Below, in pieces: positions 7,978 to 18,700 of a stretch of DNA of 64,000 bases (position 1 is its first letter; each line of letters opens with the position of its first letter). The notes beneath the pieces were generated by a model. The model did not search any database. It was not told the DNA's origin and saw nothing but the letters and a program-made list of their open reading frames with translations. A program made the position numbers and the translations under genes. Source of the stretch: Chitinimonas_A lacunae (GTDB lineage: Bacteria; Pseudomonadota; Gammaproteobacteria; Burkholderiales; Chitinimonadaceae); assembly GCF_042650885.1 (NCBI RefSeq), contig NZ_JBHSBU010000001.1, positions 1,674,001 to 1,738,000 of the forward strand. The letters are read 5' to 3'.

Positions 7978-9980
7978 CAAGCCTCCTTGCGACGGTCGCG
8001 GTGTTCTATCCATTGGAAAAAGCCCGTGAACAGCGTGGCACACACCAGGCACAGAATGCCGATGCCGTAGAAGGCCCCTTTGAAGCCATAGTGGGTAATC
8101 AGCAGACCGGCAATCAGCGGTCCCAGCACATTCCCCAACCGCTCGATCAGCCGGAAGATGCCGGTGGCCGTTCCCATCCCGACCTCGCGTACCACGTCCT
8201 TGCAGAAATCGCCGACCAGTGCCAGTTGCGGCGACACGCCGATCGAGTGGGCGACGCCCAGCAAGGTGATGCTCAGCGCCACTCCAAAGGTATTGTCCTC
8301 GAGATAGATCGCCAGCATCGCCAGCGCCGCCATATAGCCGCCGATCCCCACAAACCAGCGCTGATGGCCAAAGCGGTCGGCGAGCCGGGCAATCATCGGC
8401 GACACCGCCACGATCACCAGCCCATAGGCCATCATCGCCCGGCCGGTGGACGACTGGTTGCTGCCCAGGTATTTGAGATAGAGCGGCGCGGCATAGTAGA
8501 GAAAACCAGTCAGCGCGATCTTGGATGGAATCGCCGCCAGGAAGGTGATCGCGACGAAACGTGGATTGCGCAGCAGCAGACGGAAGTCGCCCAGGCTGAG
8601 CTTGCGCTTGGCTGCCTGCGGCGCTACCGGCTGGGCATGGAGGAAACGCAGCGCAAACAGCGCCGTGGCGGCGCTCAGCCCGGCCGACAGCAGGAAGGTC
8701 ATGCCATAGCCGACCCGGTCGGCCAGGATGCCGCCGATTGCCGCGCCCGACAGCGAGCCGGCAAAGAAGCTCGCCAGAAAGATCGCCATGCCTTTGGTGC
8801 GCTGCTCGGGCGGCGTGTTGTTGGCGATATAGCTTTGCGCCGTCACGAACACCAGCCCATAGCCCAGCGCCGTCATCGAACGCCACAGCACCAGATCGAA
8901 CAGGCTCTGCGCCCCGGCTGTCAGCAGCAGGCCCGCGCAGGTCACCGTCGCGCCGATGGCAAACGCGCGGCGGTGGCCGACCCGGTCGCCCCACAGCCCG
9001 GCCCACGGCATCGACAAGGCCCAGACGAACATGAAGATCGAGATCGGCAGGCCGATCACCAGCTCGCGCGACAGTCCCCAGTGCGGCGAATAGAACTGAC
9101 CGACGAACAGCGGGAAGAACGACAGCGACAGCGATTCGGCAAAGATCAGCAGGAAGAACGGCCAGCGGATATAGTCCACCGCCGTATCGCGCAGGGTCAG
9201 CGACTGTTCGGCCAGATGGAACTGGAAACCGCGCACCCGCTCAAGCGCGCCGTGGCGCAGCCGGCGCAGGGTGTCGGCGCGCCGGTTGAGTGCGTCCATC
9301 AGGCGGTTGAGCGGGCCATTGAGCCGGCCGATGCCCCCCTGGTAGCCCGGCGGCAGATAGTGGCGGAAGTCGCCACGGCCGACCCGCGCCAGGAATTCAT
9401 GCAATAGCGTCGCCGGCCCCTGCACGCAGATCGTCAGCACAAAGCGCAACAGCTCCATGGCGATCAGGGTGGCAACGATCAGCACGGTCAGCACGTCGTA
9501 GCCCAATTCCCTGATCTGGTCCTCGACAATCGCGGCCTGCTGGCCCAGATGGAGCACGCTGACGCCATCGGCCAGCGGCAGGCGGGTATCGTAGTAGTCG
9601 CCGACCCGTATCGTCTGGGCTGCGTCGGCATCGGTCGGACTTGGCCGGGCGATCCGGCCAAGTCCGACCGGCAGGGCCGCGCCGCTGCGATAGAGAATAT
9701 TGCCCGCCGGGTCGGCAATCGCCAGATAGTCGACGCCGGGGTTGTCACGTCGCACCGAGTCGAGAAACTCGACAGCACCGACCAGGGCATCGGGCGGCAC
9801 ACCGCTGCGGTAGGCGCTCTCGAGCACCCCGCCGGCCGAGCGGCCCACCACGGCCACGGTGCGTGCCATCTCGGGCGGCAGGGTGCGCTCGAAATGGCCC
9901 AGCGCCAGCCAGGACAGCACGATGGCCGAACCGATCACCAGCAGGGTCGACATCAGGATCAGGCGGGTCTGCAAGGTCAT
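7977..9980 (-). CDS. MFS transporter fused to N-terminal sensor and HAMP-like region
   Basis: A 667-residue membrane protein. Residues ~8-28 form a first transmembrane helix and ~30-165 an extracytoplasmic sensor-like region (VDYLAIADPAGNILYRSG is cache/PAS-like). A second helix (~170-190) and a HAMP-like linker (~190-250, GRGDFRHYLPPG...LMDALNRRADTL) follow. From ~275 to 660 there is a 12-helix major facilitator domain with the typical loop GDRVGHRRAF and its second-half counterpart ADRFGHQRW. The gene overlaps its upstream neighbour by 4 bases (ATGA) and its downstream neighbour by 1 base, so translation is probably coupled. A transporter gated by its own receptor-like front end is unusual. 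Substrate unknown. Confidence 0.85.
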   Translation of the reverse strand: MTLQTRLILMSTLLVIGSAIVLSWLALGHFERTLPPEMARTVAVVGRSAGGVLESAYRSGVPPDALVGAVEFLDSVRRDNPGVDYLAIADPAGNILYRSGAALPVGLGRIARPSPTDADAAQTIRVGDYYDTRLPLADGVSVLHLGQQAAIVEDQIRELGYDVLTVLIVATLIAMELLRFVLTICVQGPATLLHEFLARVGRGDFRHYLPPGYQGGIGRLNGPLNRLMDALNRRADTLRRLRHGALERVRGFQFHLAEQSLTLRDTAVDYIRWPFFLLIFAESLSLSFFPLFVGQFYSPHWGLSRELVIGLPISIFMFVWALSMPWAGLWGDRVGHRRAFAIGATVTCAGLLLTAGAQSLFDLVLWRSMTALGYGLVFVTAQSYIANNTPPEQRTKGMAIFLASFFAGSLSGAAIGGILADRVGYGMTFLLSAGLSAATALFALRFLHAQPVAPQAAKRKLSLGDFRLLLRNPRFVAITFLAAIPSKIALTGFLYYAAPLYLKYLGSNQSSTGRAMMAYGLVIVAVSPMIARLADRFGHQRWFVGIGGYMAALAMLAIYLEDNTFGVALSITLLGVAHSIGVSPQLALVGDFCKDVVREVGMGTATGIFRLIERLGNVLGPLIAGLLITHYGFKGAFYGIGILCLVCATLFTGFFQWIEHRDRRKEA

Positions 9981-10804
9981 GACGACGCTCCCTCACCGGC
10001 CCCTTCCGCCTCGTCCGGATCGGCTTCCACCCGCGCCAGCTCGCGGTCGGCGGCACGGATCTGATCGATAAAACGCTGCACCCCTTCCTGCAAGGACTGA
10101 TCGAGCTGATTGGGCGGCAGCCTCACTGCCTCATCGCGCGCCATCAGATCGAGCGAGCCGGCCACCTGGTCGATCTGGCTGGTGAAACGGCGGGTCAGCA
10201 GCCAGGCACCGATCAGGCTCAGCAAGGTAAACAGCAGTTGGGTCGCCAGTGCCGCCTGGGCCAGCCGGGTCAACATGGCGTCGGTAATCTCATCGATCCC
10301 GCGCCGGTCGTAGGCGATCACCACCGCTCCTTCCTTGACCCCGAAATTGTTGACGTAGGACAGCCCGACCAGATAGCTGTCGCCGCTGCGTGCCCGCCAC
10401 CAACTGTCGGCGGCGGTGGCGGCGGCATGGTCGCGCCAGTAGTCGGCCGATTGCTCGGGCACATCGCCATTGCCGAGCAACCAGCGGCCTTCCTGATTGC
10501 TGAGCCCGGCGAAGCTGATCCCCGAATGGCGCAGCCGCAGGCCGTTGAGTATCTGCGGCAGACGCTCGTTGGCAGCCGGGGTCAGGCCGATGTTCATGCC
10601 CGCCTCGACGGTCTGGCGCAGGTCGCGCGCCAGCACCAGATAGCGCGTGACATGCTGTTCATGCAGATTCTTGCGGAAGTTGGCGTAGTTGAGCAGCGCC
10701 ACCAGCGCCAGCACAAAGCCGATCACCAGCGACACCATGCCGCCGACCAGCAGCCACAGGGGCAGCGGTCGGCGGGAGAGAACGGCAGCGGGGGGAGAGG
10801 TCAC
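9977..10804 (-). CDS. membrane sensor protein with HAMP-like region
   Basis: A 275-residue protein with a transmembrane helix at ~17-40, an extracytoplasmic region at ~40-185 (GISFAGLSNQEGRWLLGNGD is sensor-like), a second helix at ~188-208 and a HAMP-like segment (RRFTSQIDQVAGSLDLMARDEAVRL) ending in an acidic tail. It has no kinase, cyclase or methyl-accepting domain and resembles the front end of the adjacent MFS fusion. The GTG start at 10804 is preceded by AGGAG at a suitable distance. The gene overlaps the MFS gene by 4 bases. It probably signals to or forms a complex with that protein; this is inference. Confidence 0.72.
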   Translation of the reverse strand: MTSPPAAVLSRRPLPLWLLVGGMVSLVIGFVLALVALLNYANFRKNLHEQHVTRYLVLARDLRQTVEAGMNIGLTPAANERLPQILNGLRLRHSGISFAGLSNQEGRWLLGNGDVPEQSADYWRDHAAATAADSWWRARSGDSYLVGLSYVNNFGVKEGAVVIAYDRRGIDEITDAMLTRLAQAALATQLLFTLLSLIGAWLLTRRFTSQIDQVAGSLDLMARDEAVRLPPNQLDQSLQEGVQRFIDQIRAADRELARVEADPDEAEGAGEGASS

Positions 10805-10827
10805 TGCAACGTTCTCCTAGCGCAGGA

Positions 10828-12459
10828 TCAATACTCGGTTAGGAAGCCCGGCCGGCGCTGTTCGCCGGCATAGGCCGCTTCTTGGCGCAGCATCACGCTG
10901 CTGGCCGGTACCGGACGGGTCGGCCACAGTTTCTGTAATACCTTATAGGTCATTACTGCACTGTAGTCGGGCATGGCCAGGGTGCGGTTATAGAAGAAGG
11001 ACAGCGAGACATCCTTGTCCGGCACGTAGTACATCTGCGAGGTATAGCCGATCATCCCGCCCTGGTGGCCGATCAGGTTGGCGCCGTTGTCGCGGACGAT
11101 GCCCAGGCCGTAGCTCAGATTGCTCTCGCCCGTGAACGGGATGAACTGCATACGCTGCTGCTGCATCGCCGGCGTCAGCAAGGTGCCGCGCCCGAGCAGC
11201 GTGGCGATCTTGGCCAGATCCTCGGTGGTCGAGATCACATCGCCCGAGGACCAGACGGTCGACGGGTCGCGGATCGTCACATCGGAGAACAGACCGGTGA
11301 GGCTGTCCACATAATAGCCGCGCGAGAACGGCGTAGGCAGCGTGATATCGCCCATTCTGGGGATCGAGGTGCCGTTGAGGCCATGGGGTCGCAGCACCCA
11401 TTCCTCCACCGCCTCCTCATACAGCGTACCGCTCAGATAGGGCAGCATCAGCCCGAGCAGCACATAGTTGGTATTGGAATAGCTGAAGGTGCCGTAGGCC
11501 GGCCGGTTCGGCACGTTATTGGCGTACTGGAGCAGCTCATACGGGTGGTAGAAGGCCATGGGCTGGGATTCGAACGCCGTACCCCAGGTCTGGTTGGTGG
11601 TGAAGTTGCCAAGGCCGCTGGTGTGCTGAAGCAGATTGCGCACCGTGATCGGGGCGATATTGTAGGTCGGCAGATAGGTCTGCATCACCGGACCCAGCGT
11701 CTTGGTCGCCGGATCATCGAGCCCGACCCGGCCGGCGCCGGCCAGTTGCAGGATGGCCGTCGCGACCAGCGGCTTGGTGTTGCTGCCGATGCGGAAACGC
11801 GTATTGGCGGTCATCGGCTGGCGGGTGGTCAGGTCGGCGTAGCCGCTGGTGGTGCTCCAGGTGGTGCCGTCGGGGTAGCGGATCGACATGGCCGTGCCCG
11901 GAATATCATATTGCTCGGTCGACTGATCGACGATGATCTGGATCTGCCGCTGTTCCTCGGTATCGCGCCGGGCGCCTGCTACCTTGAACTGCCAGCAGTA
12001 TTCGCGGCTCAGGGGCTGGCCGGTGCTGCTCTTGATCGAGGTGGACAGTCTGGCCGAATAGCGCTGGTTGCCCGCCAGCAGCTCGGCCGGGTCGAAGACG
12101 ATGCCAGGCAGGGTCGAGTCGTAGCGGACCCGGCCGGTCACCGCCGTGCCGCTTTCATTGCGCACGGTGATCGAGTTGGCGTCGATGCTGTTGGGGTCGA
12201 GTGCCGCGGTAAAGGCGGCCACCACCAGCGAATTGGTGGCAGCGTCGATGCTGTCATGGCTGCGGCTGGTATAGAGCACCTGGGGTGAGCCGGCCGGCAC
12301 CGCCAAGCCTTCGATCGGCCCGAGGCATTCGGGTTGGGCCTGTACGGGCGGGGTGACTGGCGTATCGCTGCCCGAGTCGTCGTTGCAACCGCCCAGCCCC
12401 AGGGGCAGTAGCAGGCCAGCCAGCAGCCAGCTTATCGGGCTACTACGGGTAAAAGCCAT
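10828..12459 (-). CDS. lipoprotein serine hydrolase (beta-lactamase / S12 peptidase family)
   Basis: A 543-residue predicted lipoprotein. The signal peptide ends in the lipobox LGGC, so it should be anchored in the envelope. Residues ~55-150 look like a bacterial Ig-like (Big_5 type) domain. The C-terminal ~380 residues form a class C beta-lactamase/D-Ala-D-Ala carboxypeptidase fold with the SxxK nucleophile in IGSNTKPLVAT, the YxN motif in SYSNTNYVLLG and a HQGGMIGYTSQM motif in place of KTG. I chose the ATG at 12459, which has AGGA upstream, over a TTG at 12465. The sensor gene follows after 23 bases. Probable role: esterase or peptidase in the envelope. A link to the neighbouring synthase cluster is possible but unproven. 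Confidence 0.85.
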   Translation of the reverse strand: MAFTRSSPISWLLAGLLLPLGLGGCNDDSGSDTPVTPPVQAQPECLGPIEGLAVPAGSPQVLYTSRSHDSIDAATNSLVVAAFTAALDPNSIDANSITVRNESGTAVTGRVRYDSTLPGIVFDPAELLAGNQRYSARLSTSIKSSTGQPLSREYCWQFKVAGARRDTEEQRQIQIIVDQSTEQYDIPGTAMSIRYPDGTTWSTTSGYADLTTRQPMTANTRFRIGSNTKPLVATAILQLAGAGRVGLDDPATKTLGPVMQTYLPTYNIAPITVRNLLQHTSGLGNFTTNQTWGTAFESQPMAFYHPYELLQYANNVPNRPAYGTFSYSNTNYVLLGLMLPYLSGTLYEEAVEEWVLRPHGLNGTSIPRMGDITLPTPFSRGYYVDSLTGLFSDVTIRDPSTVWSSGDVISTTEDLAKIATLLGRGTLLTPAMQQQRMQFIPFTGESNLSYGLGIVRDNGANLIGHQGGMIGYTSQMYYVPDKDVSLSFFYNRTLAMPDYSAVMTYKVLQKLWPTRPVPASSVMLRQEAAYAGEQRRPGFLTEY

Positions 12460-12770
12460 GTTCAACGTCCTTTCTGTCCGGTTCGGATAAACAACGGTCG
12501 ACAGGCCGGACCCACCGGCTGCCGACCGGGTTCGATACGAGTCGCCGCCTCGGTCGACGAGGGTGCGGCAGAGTTACCGTGGATGGGCGCCGACAGGCAT
12601 CGGCGCCTCCCGGGCTTTTCAGCAAGGCGCTTGATCGCTCCGTCTGGCCGGCCTTTCCCCTCTCTCGGGAACGGCCGGCGCGGCTGGATCGAAGCATCAA
12701 TCTTTATTCATTTTTTATTTAATTTGTCTTTTTTACTTGCACCTCTCTGTCCATATTTTTTCCAAAACCC
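12460..12770. other. intergenic boundary between synthase cluster and hydrolase operon
   Basis: About 310 bases. The half next to the synthase (12690-12770) is strongly AT-rich on an otherwise GC-rich background (for example attcattttttatttaatt), which may mark transcript end or a promoter for the hydrolase operon. The other half is GC-rich with no credible gene. No clear intrinsic terminator hairpin is seen. Confidence 0.4.
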
Positions 12771-15700
12771 TTAACCCACCGCCGCGTCAGCGCCCTGCCA
12801 GGCAGCCAGAATGGCTGCCGCGCTGGCTTGCAGTTGGGCCGGGGCCAGCAGTTGGTGGTGGCTGGCGCCAAGCGGAATCTCCTCGTAACCGGTCGCCAGA
12901 TGCGACCAGTCGCGCCACCACTGGTGCGGCGGCAGAGCGCCGCCGAGATCGGCCAGCAGATGGACCACCGGACAGACCAATGGCTCGGTCGGCAGGAAGG
13001 CATCGATCGCCTCGCGATAGCGACGCTCGCGCTGCAACAGCCGCTCGCGCGCCGCAGTGAGGCGCTCGCCCGGCTGTGCCGCCAAGGCCACCAATCCCTC
13101 ACTCAGCGGGGTCGCGGCAGCTTCGCGCGCGCCGTCAACATGCCAGCAGTCGAGCAACAACACCCGCTCCACCGCGCAACCGCGATCAGCCAGCCGGGCC
13201 GCCAGCCCCAAAGCAAGCTTGCCGCCGCCCGAATAGCCGAGCAGGGTCAGCCGCTTGCCATCGCGGCAGTCGGCGACCTCATCGGCCAGACCGTCGAGCC
13301 AGGGGGCGATCTGCTCGAAGTCGACATCGAGGCTGAGCAGACTGCGGCCGGGCCAATGGGCGGCAAGTGCCGCGTAGACCACGCCGAGTCCTGGTGATGG
13401 CGGCAGCGCCAGCAAGGTGCTGTCGCTGTTTCCCGCGCCATAGCGGCGCAGCCGGCCGCTGCTGACGGTGGTGGCGCACGGACGCGCCAGCGCGTCGGCC
13501 AGCCGACGTGGGCTGGGGTGCTCGAAGATCAGCTCGGCCGGGCACGGCAGACCAAGCCGTCGTTCGAGTTCGCGAGCCAGCCGCATCGCCGCCAGGCTGT
13601 TGCCGCCCGCAGCGAAGAAGTCGGCATCGATCTCGATCGTCGGCAGCACGCTGCGAAAGCCTTCGAGCACGGTCTCAAGCCACGGCGAAGCGGGAAGCGG
13701 GGTGGTAGTGGCAGAAGGGGCAACAGGCAGGGCCGCCAGCGCGGCCCGGTCCACCTTGCCGTTGACGGTCAGGGGCAGCTGGTCGAGCCAGCGCAGCCGG
13801 GCCGGCAGCAGATGCGGCGGCAGCAGCGCCGCCAGCCGGTGGCGCAATACAGCCTCATCGGTCGGCTCACCGCACAGGAAAGCGAGCAACTGGTCGCCAT
13901 CGACGCCGGTTTCGACCGTCACGGCCGCAGCCGTGACACCGGGCTGGGCCAGCAAGGCGGCTTCCAGCTCGCCTGGCTCACAGCGCTGACCGCGAATCTT
14001 GACCTGATCGTCGCGCCGGCCCAGATAGATCAGCCGACCGTCGTCGCGCCACAGCGCCAGGTCACCGGTGCGATAGCCGCGCTCGCCGGCTGCGGTGCGG
14101 TAGAAACGCGCCAGGGACTCGCCCGGACGGTTGAGATAGCCAAGCGCCACGCCGATGCCTTCGACGCACAGTTCACCGGCGACGCCGATGGGCTGGTCAT
14201 GGTCCTGGGCGTTGACGATCCGGATCCGGCTGTTGGCAATCGGCCGCCCGATCGGCAACCGGCCCTGACCGTCGGCGGCGGCAACTGCGCCCAGCGTGGC
14301 GCAGACGGCCGTCTCGGTCGGACCGTAGGCGTTGAAGACCGTCAGTCCGGGCCGGGCGACCCGTTCGAGGTCATGGGCAAACGCCGCCTCGCCCGCCAGG
14401 ATCAGACAGCGCAGACTGGCCAGATCGGCCGGGTCGAGATGGCGCAGATGGGACGGGGTGAAAGTGGCCACCGATACCTGATGGTCGCGCAGGAAACGGC
14501 CGAGCCGGACCGGATCGCGGGCGGTCGCGCCATCGACCAGGGCGAGCGCGGCGCCGCACAGCCAGGCCATGAAGCATTCCGACAGCGAGGCATCGAAACA
14601 GCAGGCCGCCAGTTGCAGCGCCGTATCGTCGGCCGTCATGGCAAAGGCCTGCATCTGGTCGGCGATCATATTGGCAAAGGCGCGCTGCGATACCTTCACG
14701 CCCTTGGGCCGGCCGGTCGAGCCCGAGGTATAGAGCAGATAGGCAGGTGCGTCGGGGTCGGGACGGACCGCCGGCAGCTCGGCCGCCTCGCCCTCCCCTT
14801 GCTCACAGAACAACTCGACCATCGTCGGCACCCCGGCCGCCCGCAACCTGTGCGCCAGCGCAGGGCGGGTCAGCACCGTCAGGGCGCCGGCATCTTCGAT
14901 CAGCTCGCGCAGCCGGGCGTCGGGATGACGCGGGTCGAGCGGCAGATAGACGCAACCGGCCTGTAGCGTGGCCAATAGCGCCACGGCCCAGTCGGCGTCG
15001 CGCTCGTGCAGGACGGCCACGATATTGCCGGGCACGACGCCCGGTTGGCGCAACAGGGTATGGGCCAGCCGGCGGGCGCGGCGGTCGAGTTCGGCGTAGC
15101 TGAACGTACCCGTTTCGCCACGCAAGGCCGTGCGCTCGGGCGTGCGGGCGGCCTGCTCGCTGAACCAGCGCCCCAGATCGGCCAATGGCGCCGCCTGCGG
15201 CTCGCCCCGGCCGAAACCGGCCAGCAGTGCGGCTTCGCTGCCATCGAGCAGCGGCAGCGAACCGATGGGCCGCTGCGGCTGGTCCAGTGCAGCACTCAGC
15301 AGCGTCTCAAGCCGCGCCAGCAGCCGCGCGGCTGTGGCCGGCTCGTACAGATCGAGGCTGTAGCGCAGCCGACACGACAGCGCACCGTCGCGGTCCACGC
15401 CGAACTCGAATACCAGATCGAACGCCGCGCCTTCGCTGTCGAGCGGCAGATCGTCGACGGCCACGCCTTCGAGCGAGGCGGGCGGACGCGGCGAGTTTTG
15501 CAGCACCAACAGGGCGTCGAACAACGGATGACGGCCCGGCTGCCGCACCGGCGTCAGTTCATCGACCAGCCGGTCGAACGGCCAGGCGGCATGGTCAAGC
15601 GCAGCCTGGGCGCGCTCGGTGGCGCTGCTCAGCACCTCGGCAAAACTGTCCTCGCCGTCGAGTTCCAGATCGAGCACCACGGTATTCACAAACAGCCCGA

Positions 15701-18700
15701 CCGTGCTTTCGATCTCGGGCCGGTCGCGGCCGGCCACCGGTGTACCGAGACGGACCCGGCCTTCGCGATCATGCCGATACAGCAGCACGGCCAGCGCCGC
15801 CGTCACAAAGCCGAACAGGCCGCTGCGCTGCGCCGCCAGCCGCCGTTGCAGCAGCTCGGCATCGGCGCACAGTCGGCGCTCGACACTGGCGCCGCGTCCC
15901 GAAGGCTGAGCCGGACGGGGCCGGTCAGGCGGAATCATGGCGATCGGACCGGGTGCAGCGAGCCGTTCGCGCCAGTAGGCACGCGCCCGCTGCCATTCCT
16001 GCGCGGCCTCGGCCGAGCGGGTCCAGACGGCGTAGTCGCGGTAGCGCAGCACGCTGCCCTCGCGGTCGGGCCGGCCGTTATAGGCGGCAGCGAGACTATC
16101 GAGCAGCAGACCGAACGACCAGCCGTCGCCGGCGATATGGTGCAGCACGATGCCAAGCACCGCTTCGGCCGGACCCAGCCGGTAGAGCAGAAAGCGCACC
16201 GGCGGCTCGGCGTCGAGCCGCAGCGGCTCGCGCAAGCGGCGGCCGATCTCGCGGCTGGCCGATTCGGCCTCTCCGGGCCAGTCGCACACTTCCAGCACAG
16301 GGCCCTTGGGCAGGATGCATTGCCGCAGCCCCTCGGCCGTCTCCAGATAGATGGTGCGCAGCATGTCATGACGCGCCACGGTGTCCGTCACCGCCGCCGC
16401 CAGCGCCTGCGCATCGAGCCGGCCACGCAGGCGGAAGGCGGCACCGAGCTGATAGGCCGAGGCGGCACCGAGCCGGCTCAGCAGCCACATCCGCTCCTGC
16501 TGCGGCGAGACGGGATAGTGCTCCGCCTCGGCAACCGGCGCGATGGGGCGGCGACCCGCTGCCGAGGCCGGACTGGCCGCAAGCAGACCCGCCAGTGCCC
16601 GCACGGTGTCGTGGCGGAAGAAATCCACCAGCGCGATGGCACAGCCAAAGACGTGTTCGATCCGCGAGACCACCCGCACCGCATGCAGGCTATGGCCGCC
16701 TTGCTCGGCAAACGGTCGCAGCGCGTCGATGGCGCTGTGGCCCAGCACCTCGGCAAAGATGGCGGCGATTTTCTCTTCGGCCGGACCCGCTGGTGGCGTG
16801 CTGACTGGCGCAGCGTGACCGGACTGGACCGTTGCAGCGGCTGTCCAGCCACGGCAATAGGCAAGCAGCGGCAGATAGTGGAGGCCGTGGCGCAGGCGCG
16901 CTTCGTTGACCAAGGCCAGCGGGAAGGCCGGCCGCACCAGTCGGGTGGTCGGCTCGGTCGAGGTGGGAACAGACGTTATGGCGCTCGGCGGCGGTGCTGC
17001 CGGCTCCTGTTCGGGGAAGCAGTAATCATCGAGCAGCGTGACGGCATCGATTTCAGCGCCGAGCTCGCTCAGGCGACACTCGAAGTTATCGTCTCCCAGC
17101 GAACGCCACGGTGCTGTGGCCAGGAAATCACGGACCGGCTGATTGCGCTCGGTCGGACGCAGCGGTGCCGTGATCCGCTCGCAGCCGCTGCGGCGAGCCA
17201 GCCGGCCCAGCGCGCACAGGATGGCCCATTCGGCGCGGCGGCCCAGGACACGGCAGCTCAACAGCAGCGTATCGATTTCAAGGCAGCGGCCGGGGCTGTC
17301 CAGCCGCAGCAATAGCGCGCCCGTCAGGCCATAGCGGCCGAAGCGGTCCTCGACCTCGACGGCCAGCGCCATCTGGCCCGCTGTGGTGGCGAATTCGCCG
17401 ATTTCAGACTCGCTGCGCCGGCGTCCGCTCAGATTGAACTGGTTGGTGCGCAGGCTCAGTTGCGACAGCCGCGTCCACTGCCACGGCCGCGCCGGCCCGA
17501 TACGCACGGTCAGCCCGATCTGGCGGGCAAAGGTACCGTCGTCGCGCTCGCTCAGCCGCTCCCGCAGCGAATCGCGTTCGCGCTCGGCACGCAGCAGATC
17601 GGCCCGTTCGCGGTCCTCGCGGGTGATCTCAGCCACATCGAAGGCCCAGACCCGGGCCAGCCAGGCCGGGAACTGGCGCGCATCGGCCGGCAGGGGCAGC
17701 GCCAGCGCTTCGGGGCAGCCGTTCATCACTTCGGTGCATTCGGCCGGGCTGTCATCGAGCAGCACAAAACTGTCAACGCCCAGATTCAGCTCGCGGGCCA
17801 GTGCCCGCAGATTGTCCGATTTAGGCTGCCAGTTGATCGCCGCCGCCGAGACATGTTCGCGCTTGAGCAGCATCTCGGACCGGCGCTCGAAGACTGCCCA
17901 GACATCGGCCTCGACATTCTTGCTGGCCAGCGCGATCAGCCAGCCCTCGGCCCGACGGGCCAGCAGAAAGGACTGCAAGGCCAGATGGCCTTCGCTCAGC
18001 ACCACGCCTTCGGGTCCGACCTCGCCGCAGACATCGCCCCACAAGGTGTTGTCGCAATCGACGGCGATCACCTTGAACGGCGGCCGGGCACGGCAGACCA
18101 CGGCACGGGCCAGCTCGGCCCCGAGAGCGGCACAGCCGGCCGTCGAATACGGCAGATGGCCGACCAGATCGGCGACCGGGTCGAACAGGGGACCGTCCAC
18201 TTCCTGACGCAGCAGCTCGTCGATCTGGCGCACCGTCACGCCGGGCAGCTCAGCCACTTCGGCCTCGAAGCGCCGCTGCCAGGCCTGGGCGTGTCGGGCT
18301 TCGGCCGAGTCGGTGCCGGCACAGGGAAGGCCGAATACCACCAACGGCAATCCGCCCGGCCGGTTCCGTACCGCGTCGAGCATGGCGCTGCCGAGCTGGT
18401 CGAGCTGGCTCAGCGCCTGTCCGTCATCGGCCAGATCGCGCAGCGCGTCGGCAAAGCGGAACAGCAACAGGCCGAAGCGGCCACGGTTGAGCGGGCTGGC
18501 CGGATCGTGCAGCGCTTGCAGGCACTGGTTATAGGGCGCGAGCACGATCTCGGCCGGACAGGCCCATTCACGCAGCCAGCGGCGGGCGGCGTCGGCGACG
18601 GGTTCGGCGGTGAAGCTCGCAGCAACGCCGATCGGCCCGGGCGCCGGGGTGCGCCGCTCGGCCTCGGCCAGCTCGATGGCGCCCTGCTCCGGGTTGGCGA

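Noticed and set aside
7977..9006. N-terminal extension of the ABC_sub_bind protein into the MFS gene
   Set aside because: The extension overlaps the well-supported MFS coding frame. The TGATG overlap and the signal peptide at 7977 define the real start.
10828..12459. Colibactin-type prodrug-activating peptidase
   Set aside because: The hydrolase lacks the C-terminal membrane helices of ClbP-like enzymes, and the assembly line has no N-acyl-D-Asn starter module.
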